Assembly: GCF_002117915.1 (NCBI RefSeq)
Contig: NZ_BDJB01000001.1
Span: 186,001-250,000, forward strand
From: Sphingomonas sp. TZW2008
GTDB lineage: Bacteria; Pseudomonadota; Alphaproteobacteria; Sphingomonadales; Sphingomonadaceae
DNA length: 64,000 bases
Direction of reading: 5' to 3'
Positions 56,298 to 64,000 of this stretch are shown here, piece after piece. The notes beneath the pieces were generated by a model. The model saw nothing but the letters and a program-made list of their open reading frames with translations, ran no database searches and was not told the DNA's origin. How positions within the stretch are numbered: position 1 is the stretch's first letter; each line of letters starts with the position of its first letter. A program made the position numbers and the translations under genes.

Positions 56298-56956
56298 AGC
56301 GCGCGATCGCCGCGGTGATGCTGGCGGCGCTGTTGCCGGGCTGCGTCGCGGCGGCCATTCCCGTGGCCGCGGCGGGCGTGATCGGCAAGCGCAGGCTCGA
56401 CGCGCCCAAGCAGCGCAAGGCGAAGCGGCAGTCGGCGGCGGCCGCGCCGGTCGCCACGCCGCTTACGCCGTCGCTCGCAGGGGAGCGGCTGACGCTGCTG
56501 CCGAGCGGGAGCGCGCTGCCGCCGCCCGGCCCGTCGTCCACGGTAGCGACGCCCGCTCCGCAGGCGGGATGGCGCGCGCTGGTGCGCCATGTCGCGACGG
56601 CGATGACGAGCGGCGCGGCGTGTGCCGACGGGACGACCGCGGTGCTGATCGATGCGGCGGTGGCCGGTGCGGCGGCGGGTGAGCGCGATGCGGGCACGGC
56701 ATCGATCAACGCGCTGCGCACGATGGGTGCGAGCGTGACGTTCGTCGCGGCCGATCGCACCGCCGCGCGCGCAGAGTTGGCGAAGGCAGGGATGGTCGAG
56801 GCTGATACCGTGATCGCCGCGCCGGCGGACGTCGTGAAGATCGCGCGCAGCGGCTGCGTGGTGGCGAGCGGCGGCGGGCGCCGCACCGATTATACCGGGC
56901 TTGCCTGGTTCGCGCTGCCCCCCGCCGTGCCGGCCGTGGCGAGCAAGGCGCCGTGA
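56294..56956 (+). CDS. Putative lipoprotein inside the CoA-transferase operon
   Basis: A 220-aa protein starting with GTG overlapping the subunit A stop (GTGA). The signal sequence and lipobox are [17 protein letters not shown], with lipidation Cys17. A basic stretch ([16 protein letters not shown]) and a Pro/Ser-rich linker follow. The globular part ([60 protein letters not shown]) has an alternating strand/helix pattern resembling a HAD-like or Rossmann fold, but I cannot assign it. Its stop overlaps the DUF5076 start (GTGA). Function is unknown. Confidence 0.75.
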   Translation: MKRAIAAVMLAALLPGCVAAAIPVAAAGVIGKRRLDAPKQRKAKRQSAAAAPVATPLTPSLAGERLTLLPSGSALPPPGPSSTVATPAPQAGWRALVRHVATAMTSGAACADGTTAVLIDAAVAGAAAGERDAGTASINALRTMGASVTFVAADRTAARAELAKAGMVEADTVIAAPADVVKIARSGCVVASGGGRRTDYTGLAWFALPPAVPAVASKAP

Positions 56957-57261
56957 GCACGCCGCGCGCAATCGATATCGCCGGCGTGATCGGGGCGGAC
57001 GACGCTTCGGTCGAGGTAGCGCGCATCTGGGTAACCGATCATGCCGGCAGCACGGTGCTGATCGACGCCGGCGTGCTCGAAGATCCGCAGGTGTTCGGCC
57101 AGCTGATGGCGGACACGATCCGCCACGCCGCCAAGGCCTATGCCGCGGCCTGGTCGATCGACGAAGGCGCGGCGCTGCAGGCGATCGTCGACGGCGTCGC
57201 GGCCGAATTGCGCGACCAGTTCCACACCATCACCCCGTTGCCCGAAGGACGTATCAACTGA
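56953..57261 (+). CDS. DUF5076 domain-containing protein
   Basis: A 102-aa soluble protein starting with GTG at 56953. It reads [60 protein letters not shown] and ends PLPEGRIN. This matches DUF5076, small proteins of sphingomonads and relatives with no known role. It is coupled on both sides: GTGA with the lipoprotein gene and TGATG with CoA-transferase subunit B. The tight coupling implies matched expression with the transferase. Confidence 0.8.
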   Translation: MSTPRAIDIAGVIGADDASVEVARIWVTDHAGSTVLIDAGVLEDPQVFGQLMADTIRHAAKAYAAAWSIDEGAALQAIVDGVAAELRDQFHTITPLPEGRIN

Positions 57262-57923
57262 TGCCCGACACCGCTGCCGCCGCCACCAAGGGGTGGGACC
57301 GCAACCAGATGGCGGCGCGCGCCGCAAAGGAGCTGCGCGACGGCTATTACGTCAATCTCGGCATCGGCATCCCGACGCTGGTCGCCAACAACATTCCCGA
57401 AGGAATGACGGTGACGCTGCAATCGGAAAACGGGATGCTCGGCATCGGGCCGTTCCCGTACGAGGGCGAGGAGGACGCGGACCTCATCAACGCGGGCAAG
57501 CAGACGATCAGCGAGCTGCCGCAATCGGCCTATTTCGGCAGCGAGCAGAGCTTCGCGATGATCCGCGGCGGGCATATCGACCTGACCGTGCTGGGTGCGA
57601 TGGAAGTGGCCGAGAACGGCGACATCGCGAACTGGATGATCCCCGGCAAGATGATCAAGGGCATGGGCGGCGCGATGGACCTCGTCGCGGGGGTGAAAAA
57701 GATTATCGTCGTGATGGAGCATGTGTCGAAGGACGGCAGCCCGAAGTTCATCCCCGCCTGCACGCTGCCGCTGACGGGCAAGAACGTCGTCGACATGATC
57801 GTGACCGATCTCGCCGTGTTCCAGCGCGACGATCACGCGAGCCCGTTCCGGCTGGTCGAGCTGGCGCCGGGGGTCAGCGCCGAAGAGGTCGCAGCGAAGA
57901 CGACGGCGCGCTACGTTTCCTGA
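57261..57923 (+). CDS. 3-oxoacid CoA-transferase subunit B
   Basis: A 220-aa beta subunit of the same CoA-transferase. The catalytic glutamate lies in [20 protein letters not shown] (SENG). Other family blocks are [60 protein letters not shown] and [20 protein letters not shown]. The ATG overlaps the DUF5076 stop by one base (TGATG). Its 3' end overlaps the convergent MFS gene by 13 bases. Confidence 0.94.
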   Translation: MPDTAAAATKGWDRNQMAARAAKELRDGYYVNLGIGIPTLVANNIPEGMTVTLQSENGMLGIGPFPYEGEEDADLINAGKQTISELPQSAYFGSEQSFAMIRGGHIDLTVLGAMEVAENGDIANWMIPGKMIKGMGGAMDLVAGVKKIIVVMEHVSKDGSPKFIPACTLPLTGKNVVDMIVTDLAVFQRDDHASPFRLVELAPGVSAEEVAAKTTARYVS

Positions 57924-59161
57924 CGCGCGGTTTCGGGCATCGCGACGGCGTAGAGCAGTAGGCCCGCGCCCGCGATGCCGGCAAGGACGAGAAAGGCGGG
58001 GGTGTAGCCGCCCCACACGATGATCGCGCCGGCGAGCGTCGTCGACAGCGCGCCGCCGAGCCCCTGGATCGTCGCGGCAATCCCCTGCGCGGCGTTGAAC
58101 CGCCCGGTGCCGCGCATGATCGCCGCCACGACGACGGGGAACAGCGCACCGAAGATCCCGGCGCCAATCCCGTCGAGCAGCTGAATGGTCAGCAGCCAGA
58201 CCGGGGCGTCAGACAAAGTGTAGAGCACGCCGCGCGCCGCCAGCACGGCGAAGCCCGCGAGCAAGATCGGCTTGTGCCCCAAGCGATCGGCGTTGCGGCC
58301 GACGACGATCGCGACCGGCACCATGACGAGCTGCGCGCCGACGATGCATGCGGCGATCAGCGACGTCGCCTCGCCCCCGCCGACCCGCTTGGCGAGCAGC
58401 TGGCCGACCGAAGGCAGCATCGCCGCATTAGCGAGGTGGAAGAGGAAGGCGGTGGCGGCGAAGATCGCAAGCTTTGGCGAGCCGCGTAACGTTTCGGCGA
58501 CTGTCGCGGGGCGCGCATCGACATCGCTGTCGCAGCCGCGCGCGGTGGCGTGATCGATCGCGGCGGGATCGACGCGCAGGATCGCAGCGATGCTGAGTGC
58601 GGCGAGCCCGGCCATCAGCCAGAAGACGACGACCGGGCCGAACTTCCACGCGAGCAGACCGGCGAGCGCGGCCGACACGGCGTTGCCTGCATGGTTGAAC
58701 GCCTCGTTCCGGCCGACGCGCTTGGCGAACGCCTTGGGACCGACGATGCCGAGCGTGATCGCCGCGATACCCGGCGCGAACACGGCGCCCGCGGCGGCGG
58801 CGAGCGACTGGCCGATCGTGACGAGCGCGAAGCCGCTGACGAACGGCAGCGACAGCGAGGCGAGCGTGACGATCAGCGCGGCGGCGACGAGCATCGCGCG
58901 TTTGGCATGGATGCGGTCGACGAGGATGCCGGCGGGGGTGGTGGCGAGCAGCCCCGCGATTCCCGCGATTGTCATCACCAGTCCGGCGGTCGCCTCGTTC
59001 CAGCCGTGGCTCGGCCCGCGCACCGCGACGAGGTAAATGGCGAGATACGGACCGAGCCCGTCGCGCACGTCGGCGAGCAGGAAGTTGAGCGCATCGAGCG
59101 GCCGCGCCCGGTCTGGCGCCGGCACTGGCTGGCCGGGTTGAGCGATCGCAACGTCGGCCAT
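57911..59161 (-). CDS. MFS transporter
   Basis: A 416-aa major-facilitator permease with 12 predicted helices. It begins [20 protein letters not shown], then [20 protein letters not shown] and the loop-2/3 motif [15 protein letters not shown]. The second half shows [20 protein letters not shown], the corresponding conserved loop. The DxRDGLGPY start is seen in a subgroup often annotated as drug or unknown-substrate exporters. ATG 59161 is preferred; the open frame extends 35 codons further into the shared promoter region with leuC. Substrate unknown. Confidence 0.87.
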   Translation of the reverse strand: MADVAIAQPGQPVPAPDRARPLDALNFLLADVRDGLGPYLAIYLVAVRGPSHGWNEATAGLVMTIAGIAGLLATTPAGILVDRIHAKRAMLVAAALIVTLASLSLPFVSGFALVTIGQSLAAAAGAVFAPGIAAITLGIVGPKAFAKRVGRNEAFNHAGNAVSAALAGLLAWKFGPVVVFWLMAGLAALSIAAILRVDPAAIDHATARGCDSDVDARPATVAETLRGSPKLAIFAATAFLFHLANAAMLPSVGQLLAKRVGGGEATSLIAACIVGAQLVMVPVAIVVGRNADRLGHKPILLAGFAVLAARGVLYTLSDAPVWLLTIQLLDGIGAGIFGALFPVVVAAIMRGTGRFNAAQGIAATIQGLGGALSTTLAGAIIVWGGYTPAFLVLAGIAGAGLLLYAVAMPETARQET

Positions 59162-59299
59162 GGAGCAACAAACCTTGAAAGGGGCCGGTGCGGAACGATC
59201 GGTCGGACGAACGGGTCCAAGGGAGCGCCGACTTTCTGACACATAGGCGAAACGCCGCCTTCGCATTGCCGCCGATCTCGGTTAATGCGCTCACCCATC

Positions 59300-60745
59300 A
59301 TGGCTAGCCGTCCGTTCACGCTCTACGAGAAGGTCTGGGCCGCGCACGTCGTCGAGCGCCGCGACGACGGCACGTGCCTGATCTACATCGATCGCCACCT
59401 CGTCCACGAGGTGACCAGCCCGCAGGCATTCGAGGGCCTGCGTGTTGCCGGCCGCCGTGTTCGCCGCCCCGATCTGACGCTGGCGGTGCCCGACCATAAC
59501 CTCCCGACGACGGCGCGCGTCGACGCCGCGGGCGACGAACTACCGATCGCCGATCCCGACAGCGCGACGCAGCTTGCCGCACTGCGCCGCAACGTCGCCG
59601 AATTTGGTGTGCCGTATATCGACGCGCTCGCCGCGGCGCAGGGCATCGTCCACGTCGTCGGGCCCGAGCAGGGCTTCACGCTGCCCGGCACGACGGTGGT
59701 CTGCGGCGACAGCCATACGTCGGCGCACGGCGCGCTGGGCGCGCTCGCCTTCGGGATCGGCACCAGCGAAGTCGAGCATGTGCTCGCGACGCAGACGCTG
59801 CTGCTCAGCCCGTCGAAGACGATGGAAGTGCGCGTCGAGGGCAAGCTCGGCTTCGGCGTCGGGCCAAAGGACGTGATCCTCGCGATCATCGGCCGGATCG
59901 GCGCGGCGGGCGGCACCGGCTACGTCATCGAATATACCGGCAACGTCATCCGCGAGATGTCGATCGAGGGGCGGCTGACGGTCGCCAACATGTCGATCGA
60001 GGCGGGCGCGCGCGCCGGCATGATCGCGCCCGACGACACGACCTTCGCGTACATCAAGGGCCGGCCGATGGCGCCGACGGGCGCGGACTGGGACAAGGCG
60101 GTGGCGTGGTGGCGCAGCCTGGCGAGCGACCCTGGCGCCGTCTACGACCGGACGGTCGTGATCGATGCAAACGAGATCGCGCCGGCGCTGACCTGGGGTA
60201 CGAGCCCGGAGGACGTGGTGTCGATTACCGATACGGTGCCCGCGCCCGACAGTTTCGCCGACGCATCGAAGCGCGAGGCGGCGCGCAAGTCGCTCGACTA
60301 TATGGGGCTGACGCCGGGTACGCGGCTGCAGGACGTGCCCGTGCAGCACGTCTTCATCGGATCGTGCACCAACAGCCGGATCGAGGATCTGCGCGCCGCC
60401 GCCGCGGTGGCGCAGGGGCGCCGCGTGGCGGACGGGGTGCGCGCGATGGTGGTGCCCGGATCGGGGCTGGTGAAGCGGCAGGCGGAGGCCGAGGGGCTCG
60501 ACCGGATCTTCACTGGCGCAGGTTTCGAGTGGCGCGAGCCGGGTTGTTCGATGTGCCTGGCGATGAACCCCGACAAGGTGCCGCCGGGCGAGCGCTGCGC
60601 GTCGACCTCCAATCGCAATTTCGTTGGGCGGCAGGGGCCGGGTGCCCGCACGCACCTCCTCTCGCCCGCGATGGCGGCGGCGGCTGCGGTGACGGGGCGG
60701 CTCGCCGACGTGCGTGAATTGATGACCGAAACGGGGAATGCGTGA
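59300..60745 (+). CDS. leuC: 3-isopropylmalate dehydratase large subunit
   Basis: Isomerises 2-isopropylmalate to 3-isopropylmalate in leucine synthesis, with LeuD and a [4Fe-4S] cluster. The 481-aa protein shows [55 protein letters not shown], the cluster cysteines in [17 protein letters not shown] and [20 protein letters not shown], and [23 protein letters not shown] 59300 fits the family start; ATG 59285 adds five residues. A 35-aa ORF separates it from leuD. Confidence 0.96.
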   Translation: MASRPFTLYEKVWAAHVVERRDDGTCLIYIDRHLVHEVTSPQAFEGLRVAGRRVRRPDLTLAVPDHNLPTTARVDAAGDELPIADPDSATQLAALRRNVAEFGVPYIDALAAAQGIVHVVGPEQGFTLPGTTVVCGDSHTSAHGALGALAFGIGTSEVEHVLATQTLLLSPSKTMEVRVEGKLGFGVGPKDVILAIIGRIGAAGGTGYVIEYTGNVIREMSIEGRLTVANMSIEAGARAGMIAPDDTTFAYIKGRPMAPTGADWDKAVAWWRSLASDPGAVYDRTVVIDANEIAPALTWGTSPEDVVSITDTVPAPDSFADASKREAARKSLDYMGLTPGTRLQDVPVQHVFIGSCTNSRIEDLRAAAAVAQGRRVADGVRAMVVPGSGLVKRQAEAEGLDRIFTGAGFEWREPGCSMCLAMNPDKVPPGERCASTSNRNFVGRQGPGARTHLLSPAMAAAAAVTGRLADVRELMTETGNA

Positions 60746-60852
60746 TGAAGAAGGTGCTGGTGCTGCTGATCGCCGGATCGATGCTGAGCGGCGTCGCCGC
60801 CTATGCCGCGATCGCCAAGCCGACGCTGCTGGCCAAGACGCGGCAGCACTGA
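60745..60852 (+). CDS. 35-aa small protein between leuC and leuD
   Basis: A tiny ORF that overlaps leuC by one base (TGATG) and leuD by one base (TGATG). It reads [20 protein letters not shown] then [15 protein letters not shown]. The hydrophobic start resembles a signal or single membrane helix ending near AYA, followed by a basic tail. Codons are G/C-ending like the neighbours. The double coupling suggests it is translated at the rate of the isomerase subunits. I do not recognise a family; it could also be a translational bridge with no product function. Confidence 0.6.
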   Translation: MKKVLVLLIAGSMLSGVAAYAAIAKPTLLAKTRQH

Positions 60853-61490
60853 TGCAGGCGGTGCGCCAGGTATCGGGCCGCGCCTATCCGTGGGGCGCGA
60901 AGAACATCGATACCGATGTCATCATCCCGGCGCACTGGCTGAAGACGATCACGCGTGCAGGGCTTGGCCGCGGCGCGTTCGAGACGGTGCGCGCGCAGCC
61001 GGGCAACGTCTTCGACGATCCCGCCTATGCCGGCAGCCCGATCCTGATTGCAGGCGACAATTTCGGTTGCGGATCGAGCCGCGAGCACGCCGCCTGGGCG
61101 CTCGGCGACCTGGGGATCCGCGCGGTGATCGCGCCGAGCTTCTCCGACATCTTCTCGGGCAATGCGTTCAAGAACGGTATCATACCCGTCGTTCTGCCGC
61201 AGGACGCGATCGACCGGCTGATCGAGGTGGTGAAGGCGTCGGGCGGCACCGAGGCGATCACCGTCGACCTCGAGACGATGACGGTCACCACGCCCTTCCA
61301 GGATCGCTTCGTCTTCGCGCTGGACCCGTTCCGCCGGCAATGCCTGATGGAAGGGCTGGACGAGATCGGGCTGACGCTGGCAAGGGATACCGCGATTTCG
61401 AAATTTGAGGCGATGCTGGACGAGCATCGCCCGTGGATCGCGGGAGAGACTGATGCGAGCATTGCTGTCGAGGGCGCCGGGCGGACCTGA
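60852..61490 (+). CDS. leuD: 3-isopropylmalate dehydratase small subunit
   Basis: A 212-aa swivel-domain partner of LeuC. It shows [80 protein letters not shown], the C-terminal [20 protein letters not shown] and [15 protein letters not shown], all typical. The ATG 60852 overlaps the small ORF stop by one base. Its 3' end overlaps the next gene by 38 bases in another frame. Confidence 0.96.
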   Translation: MQAVRQVSGRAYPWGAKNIDTDVIIPAHWLKTITRAGLGRGAFETVRAQPGNVFDDPAYAGSPILIAGDNFGCGSSREHAAWALGDLGIRAVIAPSFSDIFSGNAFKNGIIPVVLPQDAIDRLIEVVKASGGTEAITVDLETMTVTTPFQDRFVFALDPFRRQCLMEGLDEIGLTLARDTAISKFEAMLDEHRPWIAGETDASIAVEGAGRT

Positions 61491-62454
61491 AACGCTGGAG
61501 ATCGGCGAGCTGCCCGATCCGACGCCCAAGGCGGGCGAGGTGATCGTGGCGGTCAAGGCGTGCGCGATCAATTATCCCGACGTGCTGATCATCGAGGACA
61601 AGTATCAGTTCAAGCCGCCGCGCCCGTTCGCGCCGGGCGGCGAGATGTCGGGCGTGGTCGAGAGCGTCGGTGAAGGCGTGACCGCGTGGAAGCCGGGCGA
61701 CCGCGTGATGGGCAACACCGGCAACGGCGCGCTGGTCGAGAAAATCGCGGTGAAGGCCGACAACATCTACGCCATCCCCGACGAGCGATCGTTCGAGGAA
61801 GGCGCGGCGATGCTGCTTACCTATGGCACGACGATCCACGCCCTGGTCGATCGCGGCGACATCAAGGAGGGCGAGACGCTGCTGGTGCTCGGCGCGGCGG
61901 GCGGCGTCGGCCTCGCGGCGGTCGAGCTTGGCAAGGCGTTCGGCGCGCGCGTCGTCGGCGCGGTGTCGAGCGAGGAAAAGGCACAGGCGGTACGCGAGGC
62001 GGGCGCCGATGACGTGATCATCTACGGCCGTGCCCCCTTCTCGAAGGACGAGAGCAAGGCGCTGGCCGATACGTTCAAGGAGAAGGCGGGCAAGAACGGC
62101 TTCGACCTCGTCTACGACGCGGTCGGTGGCGATTATGCCGAGCCGGCGCTGCGATCGATGGCGTGGGAGGGGCGCTATCTGGTGATCGGCTTCCCCGCAG
62201 GCATCCCGAAGATCGCGCTCAACCTGACGCTGCTCAAGAGCTGCGACATCCGCGGCGTCTTCTGGGGCGCGCACGCGGCGCGCGAGCCGGAGCACAACCG
62301 CCAGAACATCCGCCGGCTGTTCGATCTGTGGCGCGAGGGCAAGATCGCTCCGCGCGTGACCGAAGTGTTCCCGTTCGAGAAGGGCGGCGAGGCGATCGCC
62401 AAGATGGCCGGGCGCGGGGCGATCGGCAAACTGGTGGTGCGCGTCGCGGGCTGA
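61453..62454 (+). CDS. NADPH:quinone oxidoreductase family protein (zinc-free MDR)
   Basis: A 333-aa medium-chain reductase of the QorA type. It starts [20 protein letters not shown] and contains [40 protein letters not shown], the nucleotide-binding [40 protein letters not shown] and [14 protein letters not shown]. No zinc-ligand cysteines are seen. It probably reduces quinones or enoyl/enone compounds with NADPH. The start at 61453, after GGGAGAGA, lies 38 bases inside leuD, a long overlap that indicates coupled translation. Confidence 0.9.
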   Translation: MRALLSRAPGGPETLEIGELPDPTPKAGEVIVAVKACAINYPDVLIIEDKYQFKPPRPFAPGGEMSGVVESVGEGVTAWKPGDRVMGNTGNGALVEKIAVKADNIYAIPDERSFEEGAAMLLTYGTTIHALVDRGDIKEGETLLVLGAAGGVGLAAVELGKAFGARVVGAVSSEEKAQAVREAGADDVIIYGRAPFSKDESKALADTFKEKAGKNGFDLVYDAVGGDYAEPALRSMAWEGRYLVIGFPAGIPKIALNLTLLKSCDIRGVFWGAHAAREPEHNRQNIRRLFDLWREGKIAPRVTEVFPFEKGGEAIAKMAGRGAIGKLVVRVAG

Positions 62455-62600
62455 TGCGCAGGCGCCCGTCGTCTGGCGCGAGGGCGCTTGCAGGACGCAC
62501 GCGTGCTTAGGCGTGGCGAGGTGCGCGGGTGCGACGCCGTACGTGTTGCGTCGCGTCCCCGCCGCACCTATCCCGTCGCCAAACAGGAGCACGCACACCC

Positions 62601-62924
62601 ATGACGACCTTCGACGATCGCGAACGTGCCTTCGAAGCCAAGTTTGCGCATGACGAGGAAATGGCGTTCCGCGTCGTCGCGCGGCGCAACCGGCTGCTCG
62701 GCCAATGGGCGGCCGAGCTGATGAAGCTGACGCCGGAGGAGGCCGACGCCTATGCCAAGACGGTGGTCCACGCCGATCTGGAAGAGGCGGGCGACGGCGA
62801 CGTGGTGCGCAAGGTGTTCGGCGATCTGAGCGCAGCGGGGATCGAGATCGACGAGGCGGCAGTACAGGCGGCGCTCGACGAGCAGACGGTGGCGGCGCGC
62901 CGCCAGCTGATGGAGCTGAAGTAA
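62601..62924 (+). CDS. DUF1476 protein / F1-ATPase inhibitor zeta subunit family
   Basis: A 107-aa protein with the DUF1476 pattern: MTTFDDRERAFEAKFAHDEE, MAFRVVARRNRLLGQWAAEL, EEADAYAKTVVHADLEEAGD and VVRKVFGDLSAAGIEIDEAA. In Paracoccus this family is the zeta subunit that inhibits the F1Fo-ATPase by inserting its N-terminal inhibitory helix. The characteristic N-terminus FDDRERAFEAKFAHDEE is intact. It precedes bolA and grxD, a conserved alphaproteobacterial neighbourhood. Inhibitory strength varies in the family. Confidence 0.92.
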   Translation: MTTFDDRERAFEAKFAHDEEMAFRVVARRNRLLGQWAAELMKLTPEEADAYAKTVVHADLEEAGDGDVVRKVFGDLSAAGIEIDEAAVQAALDEQTVAARRQLMELK

Positions 62925-62925
62925 C

Positions 62926-63159
62926 ATGCCGATGGCGGCGGACGAGATCGCCGCGCTGATCCGTGCCGGCATTCCCGATGCCGAGGTCGAGATCACCGAC
63001 CTGGCGGGCGACGGCGATCATTATGCCGCAAAGGTGACCGCCGCGTCCTTTGCGGGCATGCCGCGCGTGAAGCAGCACCAGGCGGTCTATGCCGCGTTGG
63101 GCGGGCGGATGGGCGGTGTGCTCCACGCCTTGCAGTTGACCACCGCCGTGCCGAAGTAA
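62926..63159 (+). CDS. BolA family protein
   Basis: A 77-aa BolA-like protein, 1 base after the DUF1476 gene stop. Core residues are EIAALIRAGIPDAEVEITDL, AGDGDHYAAKVTAASFAGMP and RVKQHQAVYAALGGRMGGVL, with the invariant His in RVKQHQAVY. BolA proteins bind a [2Fe-2S] cluster together with a monothiol glutaredoxin (the next gene), in iron sensing and cluster delivery. Gene pairing bolA-grxD is the expected one. Confidence 0.93.
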   Translation: MPMAADEIAALIRAGIPDAEVEITDLAGDGDHYAAKVTAASFAGMPRVKQHQAVYAALGGRMGGVLHALQLTTAVPK

Positions 63160-63192
63160 CCGGCTGCAGCAGTTTTCCCGCGAGGACCGACC

Positions 63193-63519
63193 ATGACCGA
63201 CGACACGAACGCCCGCATTGACGCGGTGGTGAAGAACAACCCGATCGTGCTTTTCATGAAGGGCAGCCCGCTGTTCCCGCAGTGCGGCTTTTCGAGCCGG
63301 GCGGTGGCGATCCTCAACCATCTCGACGCCGAGTTCGAGAGTGTCGACGTGCTGCAGGACCAGGGCATCCGCCAGGGCATCAAGGCCTATTCGGACTGGC
63401 CGACGATCCCGCAGCTCTACGTCAACGGCGAGTTCGTTGGCGGATCGGACATCATGATGGAAATGTACGAGAGCGGCGAGCTCGCTGATCTGGTGAAGGG
63501 CACCGCCAAGGCCGAATGA
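63193..63519 (+). CDS. grxD: Monothiol glutaredoxin, Grx4 family
   Basis: A 108-aa CGFS-type glutaredoxin. Features are NPIVLFMKGSPLFPQCGFSS (active site CGFS), SVDVLQDQGIRQGIKAYSDW, PTIPQLYVNGEFVGGSDIMM and EMYESGELADLVKG. The substitution of T by L in the usual MKGTP/MKGSP-xxPxCGFS region is conservative. It carries [2Fe-2S] clusters as a homodimer or with BolA. It follows bolA by 33 bases and ends in a hairpin. Confidence 0.95.
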   Translation: MTDDTNARIDAVVKNNPIVLFMKGSPLFPQCGFSSRAVAILNHLDAEFESVDVLQDQGIRQGIKAYSDWPTIPQLYVNGEFVGGSDIMMEMYESGELADLVKGTAKAE

Positions 63520-63528
63520 GCCGGGTGC

Positions 63529-63566
63529 GGGCGGGCGTCGCGAGATCGAAGAAGCGACACCCGCCC
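63529..63566 (+). terminator. Hairpin terminator after grxD
   Basis: A 13-step stem (63529-63541 with 63554-63566, one C/A mismatch) with a 12-base loop, 9 bases after the grxD stop. It separates the DUF1476-bolA-grxD unit from the BlaI-type gene. No T-run follows. From 63567 to about 63755 I see no gene, only a small hairpin (acagcc/ggctgt near 63667-63686). Confidence 0.5.
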
Positions 63567-63758
63567 ACTGAAGCGTAACCACGCTCGGTACGCGGACAAT
63601 TATGCACTCACCGTGCCAATCGCGGAGAGTGGCGGTTTTCCGGCGGCTCGACAGGTTAACGCGTCCGACAGCCCACACGTGGCTGTAAAAACAACCGACG
63701 GTTTTTCCGGCACTTGGCGCCCTTGGCGGCGCGAGCCGGCTACGCGCCAGACCGCGTA

Positions 63759-63797
63759 TTGACTACGCTTGTAATCGGTGTAACTACAGCTGTAGTT
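63759..63797 (+). promoter_or_regulatory. BlaI-type operator and promoter
   Basis: A perfect 16-base palindrome AACTACAGCTGTAGTT (63782-63797) contains TACA-n2-TGTA, the core bound by BlaI/MecI-family repressors. It sits 14 bases before the repressor's GTG. A candidate -35 TTGACT (63759-63764) and -10 TAACTA (63781-63786, 16-base spacer) overlap the palindrome, so bound repressor would block its own promoter. A degenerate second site (TACgctTGTA, 63764-63773) lies just upstream. Confidence 0.7.
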
Positions 63798-63811
63798 GCA
63801 GGAGACGAGTC

Positions 63812-64000
63812 GTGGCCGAACGGATCAGCGATGCCGAGCATGCGGTGATGGAAGTGCTGTGGGACGAGAGCCCGCTCACCGCGCAGGATGTCGCCGAGCG
63901 CGTCGATCCGGCGCGCGGCTGGAGCGCCAACACCGTCAAGACGCTGCTCGGCCGCCTGCTCGCCAAGAGTGCGATCAGCCACGAGGAGGACGGGCGCCGG
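63812..64000 (+). CDS. BlaI/MecI/CopY family transcriptional repressor (N-terminal 63 codons)
   Basis: Starts with GTG after GGAG at 63801-63804. The visible part VAERISDAEHAVMEVLWDES, PLTAQDVAERVDPARGWSAN, TVKTLLGRLLAKSAISHEED is the winged-helix DNA-binding domain of the BlaI/MecI/CopY family (ISDAEHAVMEVLW and WSANTVKTLLGRL are diagnostic). Family members repress beta-lactamase or copper genes and are inactivated by a BlaR1-type membrane protease usually encoded next. The rest of the gene and any BlaR1 partner lie outside the window. A fitting operator lies just upstream. Confidence 0.93.
   Translation, partial: MAERISDAEHAVMEVLWDESPLTAQDVAERVDPARGWSANTVKTLLGRLLAKSAISHEEDGRR

Overview
This 64 kb window is chromosomal DNA of a high-GC alphaproteobacterium. 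Gene order and protein style point to Sphingomonadales, most likely Sphingomonas or a close relative. The signs are strongly G/C-ending codons, frequent GTG/TTG starts, 1-4 nt stop/start overlaps, and typical sphingomonad neighbours: rsmB-rpe-heparinase-purH, hemC-hemD-mitofilin-like, DUF5076 between CoA-transferase genes, and DUF1476-bolA-grxD. There is no rRNA, phage, insertion sequence or CRISPR. About 60 genes and one tRNA fill almost all of the window, and no gene-free stretch exceeds about 300 bases.

Layout. 1-4.75 kb (minus): purH (cut by the edge), heparinase II/III, rpe, rsmB. 4.8-9.4 kb: a 53-aa SDHAF4-type protein, an AsmA-like protein, DUF1697, gpsA, tsaD. 9.5-12.8 kb: hemC-hemD-mitofilin-like and DUF72. 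13.0-15.9 kb: a small unknown protein, tRNA-Gly(GCC), and a response regulator/sensor kinase pair. 15.9-21.9 kb: carbonic anhydrase-SulP operon, TorF-type porin, thioredoxin-TPR protein, LON-domain protein, UPF0434, msrA, and a 48-aa protein. 22.0-28.8 kb: aminotransferase, fused PabB-PabC, S9 peptidase, metallo-beta-lactamase-fold hydrolase, thiL. 28.9-33.5 kb: K+-independent proton pyrophosphatase, an APH(3')-like kinase, and a dicarboxylate/amino-acid symporter. 33.5-39.4 kb (minus): an NfrB-like glycosyltransferase, a broken partner gene, TauE/SafE, a TIGR02186-type protein and a HerA-like ATPase. 39.5-47.5 kb: alpha-2-macroglobulin plus pbpC. 47.8-50.1 kb: RcnB-like, BamE, cytochrome bc1 chaperone, DUF177. 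50.1-55.4 kb: TPP enzyme, SMP-30, RTX protein, HAD hydrolase, small membrane protein. 55.5-59.2 kb: CoA-transferase subunits A and B with two genes between them, and an MFS transporter. 59.3-62.5 kb: leuC, a 35-aa ORF, leuD, and a quinone-oxidoreductase-like gene. 62.6-64 kb: DUF1476, bolA, grxD, and the start of a BlaI-type repressor with its palindromic operator.

Most genes are housekeeping or envelope functions. Linked groups include haem synthesis (hemC/hemD), CO2/bicarbonate handling (carbonic anhydrase/SulP), envelope defence and repair (alpha-2-macroglobulin/PbpC), leucine synthesis (leuC/leuD), and ketone-body or short acyl-CoA use (CoA-transferase). The most unusual points are the interrupted gene behind the NfrB-like glycosyltransferase, the two tightly coupled extra genes inside the CoA-transferase operon, the tiny ORF wedged between leuC and leuD, a 52-base inverted repeat ahead of the CoA-transferase operon, similar ribosome-site leaders at two nearby genes, and an intrinsic APH(3')-like kinase.
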